NCBI GenBank assembly: GCA_021821945.1
Contig: JAJZTF010000001.1
Coordinates: 248,001 to 312,000 of the forward strand
DNA from: Pseudomonadota bacterium
GTDB lineage: Bacteria > Pseudomonadota > Gammaproteobacteria > Burkholderiales > Gallionellaceae
DNA length: 64,000 nucleotides
Reading direction: 5' to 3'
Shown here in pieces: positions 1-7,790 of the stretch (its first letter is position 1; each line of letters starts with the position of its first letter). Under the pieces are notes generated by a model. The model saw only the letters and a list, made by a program, of their open reading frames with translations, was not told the DNA's origin and made no database searches. Made by a program: the position numbers and the translations under genes.

Positions 1-295
1 TGCGCAGCACCGGGGATATCAGCACTCGTCCCGCGCTATCCATCACCACATCCTCGGCATGCCCGACCAGAAGGCGCTGCAATGCCCGGCTCTTGGGATT
101 GAAGGAGGAAAGCCTGTTCAGCTTGTCGCGTATCGGCAACCATTCAGGCTGCGCATAGATCAGGAGACATCCGTCGACATCGGCGGTCAGCACGAGATTT
201 CCGGCGCAGGCGCCCAAGAGAACGTCGCGATACCTCGCAGGTATCGCAAGCCTACCCTTGCCATCCAGATTGAGTTGCGCCGCCCCCTGAAACAT
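1..295 (-). CDS. mraZ: Transcriptional regulator MraZ (3' end outside window)
   Basis: MraZ is a SpoVT/AbrB-type DNA-binding protein encoded at the head of the division and cell wall (dcw) cluster, where it represses its own operon. About 98 codons are visible and the end lies beyond the left edge. The two AbrB-like repeats show as LDGKGRLAIPARYR near the N-terminus and MDSAGRVLISP near residue 87. The ATG at 295 follows a GGGAG ribosome-binding site. The rest of the dcw cluster should lie to the left. The matching operator and promoter sit directly upstream, which supports the call. The name is secure from family motifs and context together. Confidence 0.93.
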   Translation of the reverse strand, partial: MFQGAAQLNLDGKGRLAIPARYRDVLLGACAGNLVLTADVDGCLLIYAQPEWLPIRDKLNRLSSFNPKSRALQRLLVGHAEDVVMDSAGRVLISPVLR

Positions 296-303
296 CCCGA
301 TCT

Positions 304-338
304 CCCACAATTACCCACTTTTTACCACTGCGCCCCAC
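304..338 (-). promoter_or_regulatory. MraZ operator: four GTGGN boxes with 10-bp period
   Basis: Read on the minus strand, the five-base boxes GTGGG, GTGGT, GTGGG and GTGGG occur with exactly five bases between each (plus-strand positions 334-338, 324-328, 314-318 and 304-308). MraZ is known to bind tandem TGGG-type boxes spaced by five bases. The box furthest from mraZ overlaps the -10 hexamer, as expected for autorepression. Confidence 0.88.
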
Positions 339-365
339 TATATTGAAAAAAATACCGACGGTCAA
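337..365 (-). promoter_or_regulatory. Sigma-70 promoter of mraZ / dcw cluster
   Basis: On the minus strand TTGACC (360-365) and TATAGT (337-342) are separated by 17 bases, close to the sigma-70 consensus. The -10 overlaps the first MraZ box, so bound MraZ would block transcription initiation. Confidence 0.8.
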
Positions 366-608
366 GCGAAAAATAGGATTTTTTCTTTTCAAGACAAAGG
401 CTTAGCGAAGAAATCTAAAGTTGATAAATGTGCTTAAAAAGCAATGAATTGCATAATTAAGCTAAAGCCATTTGTGATGGATCTCATGCTTGAAACATGC
501 TAAAGATGCTCAATCCGCGCCGGCGGGCATTGCGCACACCTCTGCCAAGCCTTCATAATTCGCCCAACAATCCGACAATAAGAACAGCACCAACAGGAGG
601 AGTTAAAG
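366..608. other. AT-rich intergenic region before the PhnD-like operon
   Basis: No gene is seen in this stretch. It separates the leftward mraZ promoter from the rightward signalling operon. A possible rightward promoter is TTGCGC (530-535), 18 bases, CATAAT (554-559). A strong ribosome-binding site (AGGAGG near 596-601) precedes the next gene. CATGCT occurs twice (485-490 and 496-501), and a small dyad GCAAT-GA-ATTGC lies at 441-452; neither has a known role. Confidence 0.45.
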
Positions 609-1466
609 ATGCAAATCCTGCGCGTTACGCTAGGCCTACTGCTGCTCTTTTTCAGCCATGCACAGGCAGCCCCCGTTCATTCCTTCGTCGTAAGCGATGT
701 CGTCGTCAATTCAGGACAGGCGCATCAGATCGAGTCGTTCGTGCGCTACCTTTCCGAAAAGAGCGGCTATCCGATGCAGGCCGTCTTCACATCTCACTAC
801 ACCGGGCTGTCCGACATACTTAGGGATCATCCCGATTCGATAGGCTGGACCTGCGGCGCCCCTTATGTCGAGGACCACAAGGCATATGGTCAGCAGCTCG
901 TTGCAGTCCCGCTGTTCCATGGGAACCCCCTCTACCACAGCCTGGTACTGACGCAGAAGAACAGGCCGGAAAAGCAGCTTTCCGACTTCAAGGGGAAAGT
1001 GCTTGCCTATTCAGACATACGTTCAAATTCCGGATTCATCTCTCCTGCCTATGCACTTCACGAAAAGGGCATCGACATCTCCAAATACTTCAGGCTCACG
1101 ATAGACACGGGCTCACACGAGAACAGCATAGAAGCCCTACTGGGAGGCCTTGCCGATGTTTCTGCAGTCGACGAATATGTCTGGGTAGAGTATGTCAAAA
1201 CGCATCATGACGCAGCGAGCAAGCTCAAGGAAATCGGGCGCATGGGGCCATATCCCTTCACGCCCGTCGTCGCCGGACCCAAGGTCGATGCTGCAACCCT
1301 GAAGAAGCTGGAAGATGTCCTAACCGGAATGAAGGACGATGCAAAGGGCAGAGCAATGCTGAAGGATTTCGGCATGGACGGATTTGTGCTCGAGCCAGAC
1401 AGCTTTTATGCGCCGATCGCAAAGATGCTCGCTGCCGTCAGGCCTGACGGAGGCTCCGCCAAGTGA
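609..1466 (+). CDS. PhnD-like periplasmic substrate-binding protein
   Basis: This is a phosphate/phosphonate-type (PhnD family) periplasmic binding protein of 285 residues. A signal peptide is visible (hydrophobic core LGLLLLFF, cleavage likely after HAQA near residue 20). The mature part has the two-lobed binding-protein pattern, with GWTCGAPYVED near residue 80 and SNSGFISPAYAL near 140, and it ends in a helix typical of the family. No ABC permease or ATPase gene adjoins it. Instead it overlaps a sensor kinase by four bases (GTGA), so it more likely feeds ligand information to that kinase than drives uptake. The start has a strong AGGAGG site. The ligand is not predictable; phosphonate or phosphate is only a family-level guess. 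Confidence 0.8.
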   Translation: MQILRVTLGLLLLFFSHAQAAPVHSFVVSDVVVNSGQAHQIESFVRYLSEKSGYPMQAVFTSHYTGLSDILRDHPDSIGWTCGAPYVEDHKAYGQQLVAVPLFHGNPLYHSLVLTQKNRPEKQLSDFKGKVLAYSDIRSNSGFISPAYALHEKGIDISKYFRLTIDTGSHENSIEALLGGLADVSAVDEYVWVEYVKTHHDAASKLKEIGRMGPYPFTPVVAGPKVDAATLKKLEDVLTGMKDDAKGRAMLKDFGMDGFVLEPDSFYAPIAKMLAAVRPDGGSAK

Positions 1467-2917
1467 AGAACTGGCTATACCGTTCCTTCTTCCGCCAGGT
1501 AAGCGTTATGCTTCTGATCTTTTCCGTGATCTCGATCTCGGCCTACGCGACTCACAACTATTTCGAACTGAAGCGCCAATGGCGCGACGCGATAGAGTCT
1601 CAGGCTTCGGACGCAACCCGTCTCGTTGCGCTCACCGTAGCGGATGACCTGCGCTATAGCAGACTCTTCGGCCTGTGGAGCAAACTGAAGCGAGTTAAGG
1701 AACAGGAAAACCAGGGCTCTCTCTACAGATTCAGGGAGATCACCGTTTTAGACAACCAGGGAAACACGATAGGCTCTACCGACCCCGAGAAACATCCTTT
1801 GATTCAGCCCTATGTATCCGAGGCGCAGGGCGACATTGAAACCATCAAGAGCATTTCTCCCGTGGAATTCGGCGGCGAAAGAATCGGCAGCATAGCCGCT
1901 ATTTTCGACATCACGCCATTCAGGCAATTTCTCTGGATCCACCTGCGCGACTTTGCGATCTATCTGTCTGCGCTAACTCTGGCCTCCGTCGCACTCGGCC
2001 TGATCCTTGCCCGCTGGATAACCCGACCTCTTTTCAGCATACAGGATGCGTTGCCATTGATGGGAAGCGGAAACATCTCGCTTTCAATGCTCGATCAGAG
2101 ACAGGACGAATACGGAGCGCTAGCAAGAGCCATCGAATCCGCAGACAAGCGCATCAAGGAAGATGCGAGGCAGATCAGGATGCAGAACGACACGCTCGAA
2201 GAAACGGTGAGGCGGCGCACCAACGAGCTTGCGGCGAGCAACAGGGAACTCGAGGCGTTCAGCTATTCCGTCTCCCACGACCTGCGAGCGCCGCTTCGCG
2301 CAATAGACGGATTCAGCCAGGCGCTGATCGAGGATTACGGAAGCAGGCTGGACGAAACAGCCGCATTCTATCTGCAACGCGTAAGAGGCGGCGCTCAGAA
2401 GATGGGCTCGCTGATCGACGATTTGCTGCAGCTATCCCGCGTGACCCGCCTCGAGATGAAACACGCCGATGTCGATTTGAGCTCGATCGCCGAAAAGATT
2501 TTGCAGGAACTCAAGAACGAGGATTCCCATCGGAATGCGAGCATCAGGATAGAGCCCGGAATTTCCGCTACAGGAGATGCAGGCCTCATGCAGGTGATGC
2601 TGCAGAACCTCCTGAACAATGCATGGAAATACACGAGCAAGAAAGATCATGCTGTCATCGAATTCGGAAGCACTCTGCATAATGGCGAAAATGTCTATTT
2701 CATCCGGGACAATGGCGCAGGATTCGACATGCGCTACGCCTCGAAGCTGTTCGGCGCTTTCCAGCGCCTGCACACAGAAGACGAATTCCCTGGCACAGGC
2801 ATAGGCCTGGCGACCGTCCAGCGCATCATCAACCGCCACGGCGGCAGAATATGGGCAGAAGGCACAGTCGGGGAGGGTAGCTGTTTCTATTTCGTGTTGC
2901 CGCATGTCGCGGCTTGA
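1463..2917 (+). CDS. Membrane sensor histidine kinase (HAMP-HisKA-HATPase)
   Basis: This is an inner-membrane histidine kinase of 484 residues with a GTG start overlapping the stop of the binding-protein gene. A membrane segment lies at about residues 12-29, a periplasmic sensor region at 31-160, a second membrane segment at about 163-184, then a HAMP-like linker and a coiled coil (230-262). The phosphoacceptor is His272 in SVSHDLRAP. The ATP-binding part has the N box (NLLNNAWKY), the G1 box (DNGAGFDM) and the G2 box (GTGIGLA). The HisKA region resembles the phytochrome-like kinase group. The periplasmic domain could contact the co-encoded PhnD-like protein. Its probable phosphotransfer partners are the two receiver proteins encoded downstream. 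Confidence 0.88.
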   Translation: MKNWLYRSFFRQVSVMLLIFSVISISAYATHNYFELKRQWRDAIESQASDATRLVALTVADDLRYSRLFGLWSKLKRVKEQENQGSLYRFREITVLDNQGNTIGSTDPEKHPLIQPYVSEAQGDIETIKSISPVEFGGERIGSIAAIFDITPFRQFLWIHLRDFAIYLSALTLASVALGLILARWITRPLFSIQDALPLMGSGNISLSMLDQRQDEYGALARAIESADKRIKEDARQIRMQNDTLEETVRRRTNELAASNRELEAFSYSVSHDLRAPLRAIDGFSQALIEDYGSRLDETAAFYLQRVRGGAQKMGSLIDDLLQLSRVTRLEMKHADVDLSSIAEKILQELKNEDSHRNASIRIEPGISATGDAGLMQVMLQNLLNNAWKYTSKKDHAVIEFGSTLHNGENVYFIRDNGAGFDMRYASKLFGAFQRLHTEDEFPGTGIGLATVQRIINRHGGRIWAEGTVGEGSCFYFVLPHVAA

Positions 2918-2935
2918 ATAACAAACGGAGTTTAG

Positions 2936-3373
2936 ATGAAGAGCAAAATCATACTTCTGGTCGAAGACAATCCCGATGACCGCATACTGACCGTTCGCGC
3001 GCTGAAGCAGCACAATATCTCCAACGAGATCAAAGAGGTCAAGGACGGACAGGAGGCGCTCGACTACCTTTTCGGCGAGGGGGAATATGCGGGAAGAGAC
3101 ACCTCGATACAGCCGCAGATCATCCTGCTCGATCTCAAACTGCCCAAAGTGGACGGACTCGAAGTGCTGCAGAGGATACGCGCAGACAGCCGAACGCGCC
3201 GCCTTCCCGTCGTGATTCTCACCTCATCGAACGAACAGCAGGACAGAATCTCGAGCTACGATCTCGGCGCGAACAGCTATGTGCGCAAGCCAGTCGACTT
3301 CAGCGAGTTCATCGAGGCAGCAAGGCAGCTTGGCATGTACTGGCTGATGCTGAACGAAGCCGCGGACGACTGA
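2936..3373 (+). CDS. Single-domain response regulator (CheY/Rcp1-like)
   Basis: This stand-alone receiver protein has 145 residues and no output domain. The acidic pair sits in LVEDNPDD, the phosphoacceptor is Asp66 in LLDLKLPK, and the conserved lysine is in VRKPVD. The insertion DYLFGEGEY after helix 1 is typical of Rcp1-type regulators that pair with phytochrome-like kinases, matching the kinase encoded 18 bases upstream. It probably acts as a phosphate shuttle or a protein-interaction output. It lies in the same operon as the kinase and the c-di-GMP protein that follows one base later. Confidence 0.88.
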   Translation: MKSKIILLVEDNPDDRILTVRALKQHNISNEIKEVKDGQEALDYLFGEGEYAGRDTSIQPQIILLDLKLPKVDGLEVLQRIRADSRTRRLPVVILTSSNEQQDRISSYDLGANSYVRKPVDFSEFIEAARQLGMYWLMLNEAADD

Positions 3374-3374
3374 T

Positions 3375-6332
3375 GTGAAAAAACTGCGCGTCCTGATCTT
3401 AGAGGATTCCGAGGACGATACGCTCCTTGCCTTGCGCGAACTGAAGCGCGGGGGATTTGACGCGGCAGCCGAGAGAGTATCCAGCGAGAAAGGCCTAAAG
3501 GATGCGCTGTCCCGCCAGGAATGGGATCTCGTGATCTCGGATCACAACATGCCGGGGTTCAGCTCTTTTGATGCGATCCGCATCGTCCGCGAACACGGAC
3601 TCGACACCCCGCTCATCATCGTCTCAGGCAGCATAGGCGAGGAAATGGCTGTCGCCTCGATGAAATCCGGCGCGCACGACTTCGTGATGAAAAGCAACCT
3701 GGCTCGCCTCGTACCGGCGATCGAACGCGAGCTGAAGGAGGCGATGAACAGGCAGATCAAGCAGAAAACAGAAGCAGCGCTGGTTTCAAGCGAGCGCCAT
3801 TTCAGGGCTTATTTTGAACAGGCGCTGATCGGCATGGCATCGACCAGCGCCGAGAAGGGATGGCTGGAAGTCAACGGCGCGCTTTGCAAAATGCTGGGGT
3901 ACTCCCGCGAAGAACTGATGCGCATGAACTGGGCTGAGCTCACCCATCCCGACGATCTCGAAGCCAACCTCAAGCAATACAACCGGCTGCTTTGCGGCGA
4001 GCTCGATAACTACGTCATCGAAAACCGCTTCGTCCGCAAGGATGGAGAAACCATACATGTGCGCCGCGCGCCTCAGGCGGTGCGCAAACAGGACGGCAGC
4101 ATTGATTACATCGTCGCCATCGTCGAAGACATCACTGAACGCAAGCGAGCAGAAAACAACGAGCATCTGCGCAACCATGTTCTCGAACTCCTGACACAGG
4201 GCAAGCCGCTTTCAGAAATCCTGAATGCGATCGTGCTCGGCGTGGAAGAACAGAATCCTGCGATGCTCTGCACCATTTTGCTTCTGGATGCCGAAGGAAA
4301 GCGCCTTGCGATAGGTGCCGCCCCATCTCTTCCCCCATCCTACAATGCCGCGATAGAAGGCTCCGAGATCGGGCCCGAGGCAGGCTCATGCGGCACGGCC
4401 TGCTATACAGGAAAACGCGTCATCGTCGAGGACATAAGCAGCCATCCCTACTGGAAGAACTACAGGCATCTGGCTAAACAGGCAGGGCTGGCCTCCTGCT
4501 GGTCTGAACCGATATATGGTTCGACTGGCAAGGTATTGGGATCCTTTGCGATCTATCACAAAAAGCCCAGCAGCCCCTGCAGCTTCGACATATCGCTGAT
4601 CTCAAGCTGCGCAAGACTTGCCGGAGTGAGCATAGAGCGCAAGCAGGCTGAAGATGAGCTTCAGCTCGCTTCGATGGTCTACCAGCATTCAAGCGAGGCG
4701 ATGATGATCACCGACGAGCAGAACCGCATCATCGCGATCAATCCTGCATTTACTGAAATCACGGGTTACACCCTTGAAGAAGTGCTCGGGCGCAATCCCG
4801 GTTTCTTGAAATCCGGGAAACACGATGCAGACTTCTACAGAAATCTCTGGAACGAAGTCAAGACCAGAGGAAGCTGGCACGGTGAAATCTGGAACCGCCG
4901 CAGGAGCGGGGACATCTATCCCGAATGGCTGACCATCAACACCATACTCAATCCGGATGGCTCCGTGCATCGTCATGTCGCGCTCTTCTCGGACATCACT
5001 GACAAGGTGCGCACGGACGAGCTGATCTGGAGACAGGCCAATTTCGATCTGCTGACCGGCCTTCCCAACAGGCGCATGTTCCACGACAGGCTGGAGCAGG
5101 AAATCAAGAAGGCTCACCGCGGAAAATCGAAGGTCGCGCTGCTTTTCATCGATCTCGACCGCTTCAAGGAAATCAACGACACGCTTGGGCACCATCTGGG
5201 CGATCAGCTCCTGATCGAGGCGGCAAGCCGCATCGTCTCTTGCGTACGGGAATCGGACACAGTCGCGCGCCTGGGCGGCGACGAATTCACCGTCGTCCTG
5301 TCCGAACTACCTGACAGCGCCCATGCTGAAAAGATCGCTCAGGCCATACTCGAGAAGCTCGTCGCGCCATTCCAGCTCTATACCGACAATGCATATATAT
5401 CGGCAAGCATAGGCATCACCTTTTATCCCGACGATGCGCTCGACGTGGAACAGCTCCTGCGCAATGCCGATCAGGCGATGTATCTGGCAAAAAATGCAGG
5501 GCGCAACCGTCTTGGCTACTTCACAAGCGCGCTTCAGGAAAAGGCGCAGCTTAGGCTCAAGATGCTAAACGACTTGAGAGGCGCGCTTCCATCAAACCAG
5601 TTCAGGCTGCACTTCCAGCCCGTCGTCGAACTCGCAACGGGCAGGATCGTCAAAGCGGAGGCCCTGCTGCGCTGGGTGCATCCTGTGCGAGGGATGGTAA
5701 GTCCGATTGATTTCATTCCCCTGGCCGAGGAGAGCGGCCTCATCATAGAGATAGGCGACTGGGTATTCAAAGAGTCCGTGCACTGGATCAAACGCTGGCT
5801 TCCGATCGCGCCACAGGGTTTCAGGATCTGCGTTAACAAATCCCCCATGCAGATCCAGAACGACGAGGGGAACATAGAAGAATGGCTGTCTCATCTCGAG
5901 AGCCTCGGCCTTTCAGGAAGGCACATCGTCATCGAGATCACGGAGGGCCTGCTGCTGAATGCCGATGCCAGCATCACAAATAAGCTGCTCAAATTCAGGG
6001 ATGCGGGCATTGAGGTCGCCATCGACGATTTCGGCACGGGCTATTCCTCTCTTTCCTACCTCAAGAGGCTGGACATAGACTATCTCAAGATAGACAAATC
6101 CTTTGTGGAGGATATCGCAAACGATGCGAGCGACATGGCGCTCTCCGAAGCCATCGTGATGATGGCACACAAGCTCGGACTAACGGTGGTCGCGGAAGGG
6201 GTAGAGACCGAGGCGCAGAAAGAAAGGCTGATCGCAGCAGGATGCGATCATGGACAGGGATACCTTTTCTCCAAGCCCGTCCCTCCCGAAGAATTCGAGC
6301 TCTTGCTGAAGAAGGGTGAAGCTGGCCGATAA
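3375..6332 (+). CDS. REC-PAS-GAF-PAS-GGDEF-EAL c-di-GMP protein
   Basis: This 985-residue protein can both make and break cyclic di-GMP. Domains in order are a receiver (1-120, phosphoacceptor Asp56 in VISDHNMPG), PAS (about 140-257), GAF (about 270-420), PAS (about 428-545), GGDEF (about 550-720) and EAL (about 730-980). The GGDEF motif is intact at 634-638, and an RxxD inhibitory site (RESD, 625-628) stands five residues before it. The EAL motif is at 762-764, and the loop DDFGTGYSS and the AEGVE glutamate are present, so both activities look possible. The start is GTG, one base after the preceding stop. It is the likely output of the binding-protein/kinase pair upstream. Its last codons overlap the RNase P RNA gene on the other strand. 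Confidence 0.92.
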   Translation: MKKLRVLILEDSEDDTLLALRELKRGGFDAAAERVSSEKGLKDALSRQEWDLVISDHNMPGFSSFDAIRIVREHGLDTPLIIVSGSIGEEMAVASMKSGAHDFVMKSNLARLVPAIERELKEAMNRQIKQKTEAALVSSERHFRAYFEQALIGMASTSAEKGWLEVNGALCKMLGYSREELMRMNWAELTHPDDLEANLKQYNRLLCGELDNYVIENRFVRKDGETIHVRRAPQAVRKQDGSIDYIVAIVEDITERKRAENNEHLRNHVLELLTQGKPLSEILNAIVLGVEEQNPAMLCTILLLDAEGKRLAIGAAPSLPPSYNAAIEGSEIGPEAGSCGTACYTGKRVIVEDISSHPYWKNYRHLAKQAGLASCWSEPIYGSTGKVLGSFAIYHKKPSSPCSFDISLISSCARLAGVSIERKQAEDELQLASMVYQHSSEAMMITDEQNRIIAINPAFTEITGYTLEEVLGRNPGFLKSGKHDADFYRNLWNEVKTRGSWHGEIWNRRRSGDIYPEWLTINTILNPDGSVHRHVALFSDITDKVRTDELIWRQANFDLLTGLPNRRMFHDRLEQEIKKAHRGKSKVALLFIDLDRFKEINDTLGHHLGDQLLIEAASRIVSCVRESDTVARLGGDEFTVVLSELPDSAHAEKIAQAILEKLVAPFQLYTDNAYISASIGITFYPDDALDVEQLLRNADQAMYLAKNAGRNRLGYFTSALQEKAQLRLKMLNDLRGALPSNQFRLHFQPVVELATGRIVKAEALLRWVHPVRGMVSPIDFIPLAEESGLIIEIGDWVFKESVHWIKRWLPIAPQGFRICVNKSPMQIQNDEGNIEEWLSHLESLGLSGRHIVIEITEGLLLNADASITNKLLKFRDAGIEVAIDDFGTGYSSLSYLKRLDIDYLKIDKSFVEDIANDASDMALSEAIVMMAHKLGLTVVAEGVETEAQKERLIAAGCDHGQGYLFSKPVPPEEFELLLKKGEAGR

Positions 6333-6666
6333 GCCGGGTTCTGTCGTGGACAGTCATTCCTCTAGGCGTTTCGTTACCTGACGCTCAAGCGATCTACCCG
6401 CTGACGACGCGAGCCACGTCATGGTCAGCCTATTTGATCTTGCTCCGAATGGAGTTTACCCTGCCACGCCCGTTGCCGAGCGCGCGGTGCGCTCTTACCG
6501 CACCGGTTCGCCCTTGCCTGATCTGCTTTCACAGCCATCGGCGGTATGTTTTCTGTGGCACTGTTCATCACCTCGCGGTGTCCGGCCATTAACCGGCATT
6601 CTGCTCTGTGGAGCCCGGACTTTCCTCCCCGCATTTAAAATGCGCGGCGACTGCCTGACCAGCTTC
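6315..6666 (-). ncRNA. rnpB: RNase P RNA (bacterial type A)
   Basis: This is the catalytic RNA of ribonuclease P, which trims the 5' leader of pre-tRNAs. On the minus strand it begins GAAGCTGGTCAGGCAGTCGC and soon gives the universal GGAAAGTCCGGGCTCC. It contains CCGCCGATGGC, GGTAAGAGCGCACCG, GGTAAACTCCATTCGGAG, and the end CCGGCTTATCGGCCAGCTTC that pairs with the 5' end to close P1. The length of about 350 bases fits type A. The ends are set by similarity to the E. coli RNA. Short open frames inside it on either strand are not genes. Its 3' end overlaps the tail of the GGDEF-EAL gene encoded opposite by about 18 bases. Confidence 0.95.
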
Positions 6667-6673
6667 GGCGTCA

Positions 6674-6679
6674 AGTGTA
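6674..6679 (-). promoter_or_regulatory. Probable -10 element of rnpB
   Basis: TACACT on the minus strand lies seven bases before the predicted first nucleotide of RNase P RNA (G at 6666). No convincing -35 is seen at 17 bases. The 35-bp gap to the preceding gene leaves little room for other control. Confidence 0.5.
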
Positions 6680-6701
6680 GCAGATTGCTGAGAATTCGCC
6701 T

Positions 6702-7790
6702 TTAAGCATCTTTGAAAAGCGACTCGAATTTTTCGACCGGCAGGGGCTCGCCGAACAGGTATCCCTGATAGGCGCGGCAGTTCTGCATATCCAGAAGCGC
6801 GCGCTGCGCCTCCGTCTCCACCCCTTCCGCGATCACGTCCATCCGCAAGGCCTCAGCCATCGCGATGATGGCCTGCACGATGGCGGCGTCATTTGGAGCT
6901 GTTGCGATATCGCGTATGAAGGACTGATCTATCTTGATTTGATCGAGCGGCAGGTGCTTTAAGTATTGCAGCGAAGAATAGCTCGTGCCGAAATCGTCCA
7001 AGGATAGCTGAACGCCGATCTCCTTCAGCGCATTCATCGTGACGGATGCCTCGGTTGAGTTTTCCAGCAACATGCTCTCGGTCAGCTCGAGCTTCAAGCG
7101 GGAAGGATCGAGCGCATATTTCGCGATGAGCGCCTTCAGCTCATCGACGAAATCCGTCTGGCGAAATTGCCGCGCACTGATGTTCACCGCCAGGACGAAT
7201 TTGCGCATTTTTTCATCGCTCGACCAGCCTGCAAGCTTCGCACACGCTTCGCTGAGCGCCCAGCGCCCTATGGGCAGGATCAGTCCTGTTTCTTCCGCGA
7301 GTGATATGAATTCTTCGGGAATGACCATGCGGTGATCCGGATGATTCCATCGTATCAATGCCTCCGCGCCTATGGGAAGGCCTACTCGATCGACCTGAAC
7401 CTGGTAATACAGTTCGAATTGCCCGTTTTCCAGCGCAAGACGCAGCTGCTCTTCCATTGCGGCCCGCGCGTCGATCACCTCCTGCATCTTATGATCGAAA
7501 AAACGCAGTGTATTGCGTCCAACCTTCTTAGCCTGATACATCGCGATGTCCGCCTGCTTCAGGAGTTCTTCCGAGTCTTGAATTTGACCGCAGAACAAGG
7601 TCGCGCCTATGCTGCCCGAGCTTCTAAAAATCTGCTGCCTTAGTTGGTAGGGATTGCACAATGTAGCGAGTATCTTCTCCCCTATCACTTCCACCTGCTC
7701 TGCCGCTACGATTTCCTGCTCATCCAGATTTTCCAGCATCACCACGAATTCGTCCCCCCCCAAACGGGCGACCGTATCGCCCTCACGCAC
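6702..7790 (-). CDS. GGDEF (C-terminal half)-EAL protein downstream of in-frame amber stop
   Basis: This 362-codon open frame continues the preceding gene in the same frame after a single TAG codon (7791-7793). Its first codon is GTG, directly next to that stop. It carries the rest of a GGDEF domain, beginning VREGDTVARLGGDEF with RxxD and GGDEF both intact, then a complete EAL domain (AEALIRW, LTESMLLE, DDFGTSYSS, AEGVE). Alone it lacks the first half of the cyclase fold but could still have phosphodiesterase activity. It may be made by reinitiation at the GTG or by readthrough, it may be the dead half of a pseudogene, or the stop may be a sequencing error. The ribosome-binding site before the GTG is poor. 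Confidence 0.75.
   Translation of the reverse strand: MREGDTVARLGGDEFVVMLENLDEQEIVAAEQVEVIGEKILATLCNPYQLRQQIFRSSGSIGATLFCGQIQDSEELLKQADIAMYQAKKVGRNTLRFFDHKMQEVIDARAAMEEQLRLALENGQFELYYQVQVDRVGLPIGAEALIRWNHPDHRMVIPEEFISLAEETGLILPIGRWALSEACAKLAGWSSDEKMRKFVLAVNISARQFRQTDFVDELKALIAKYALDPSRLKLELTESMLLENSTEASVTMNALKEIGVQLSLDDFGTSYSSLQYLKHLPLDQIKIDQSFIRDIATAPNDAAIVQAIIAMAEALRMDVIAEGVETEAQRALLDMQNCRAYQGYLFGEPLPVEKFESLFKDA

Noticed and set aside
6421-6705. Open frames within the RNase P RNA region
   Set aside because: The region is fully explained by RNase P RNA secondary-structure motifs, and the frames have no protein similarity.
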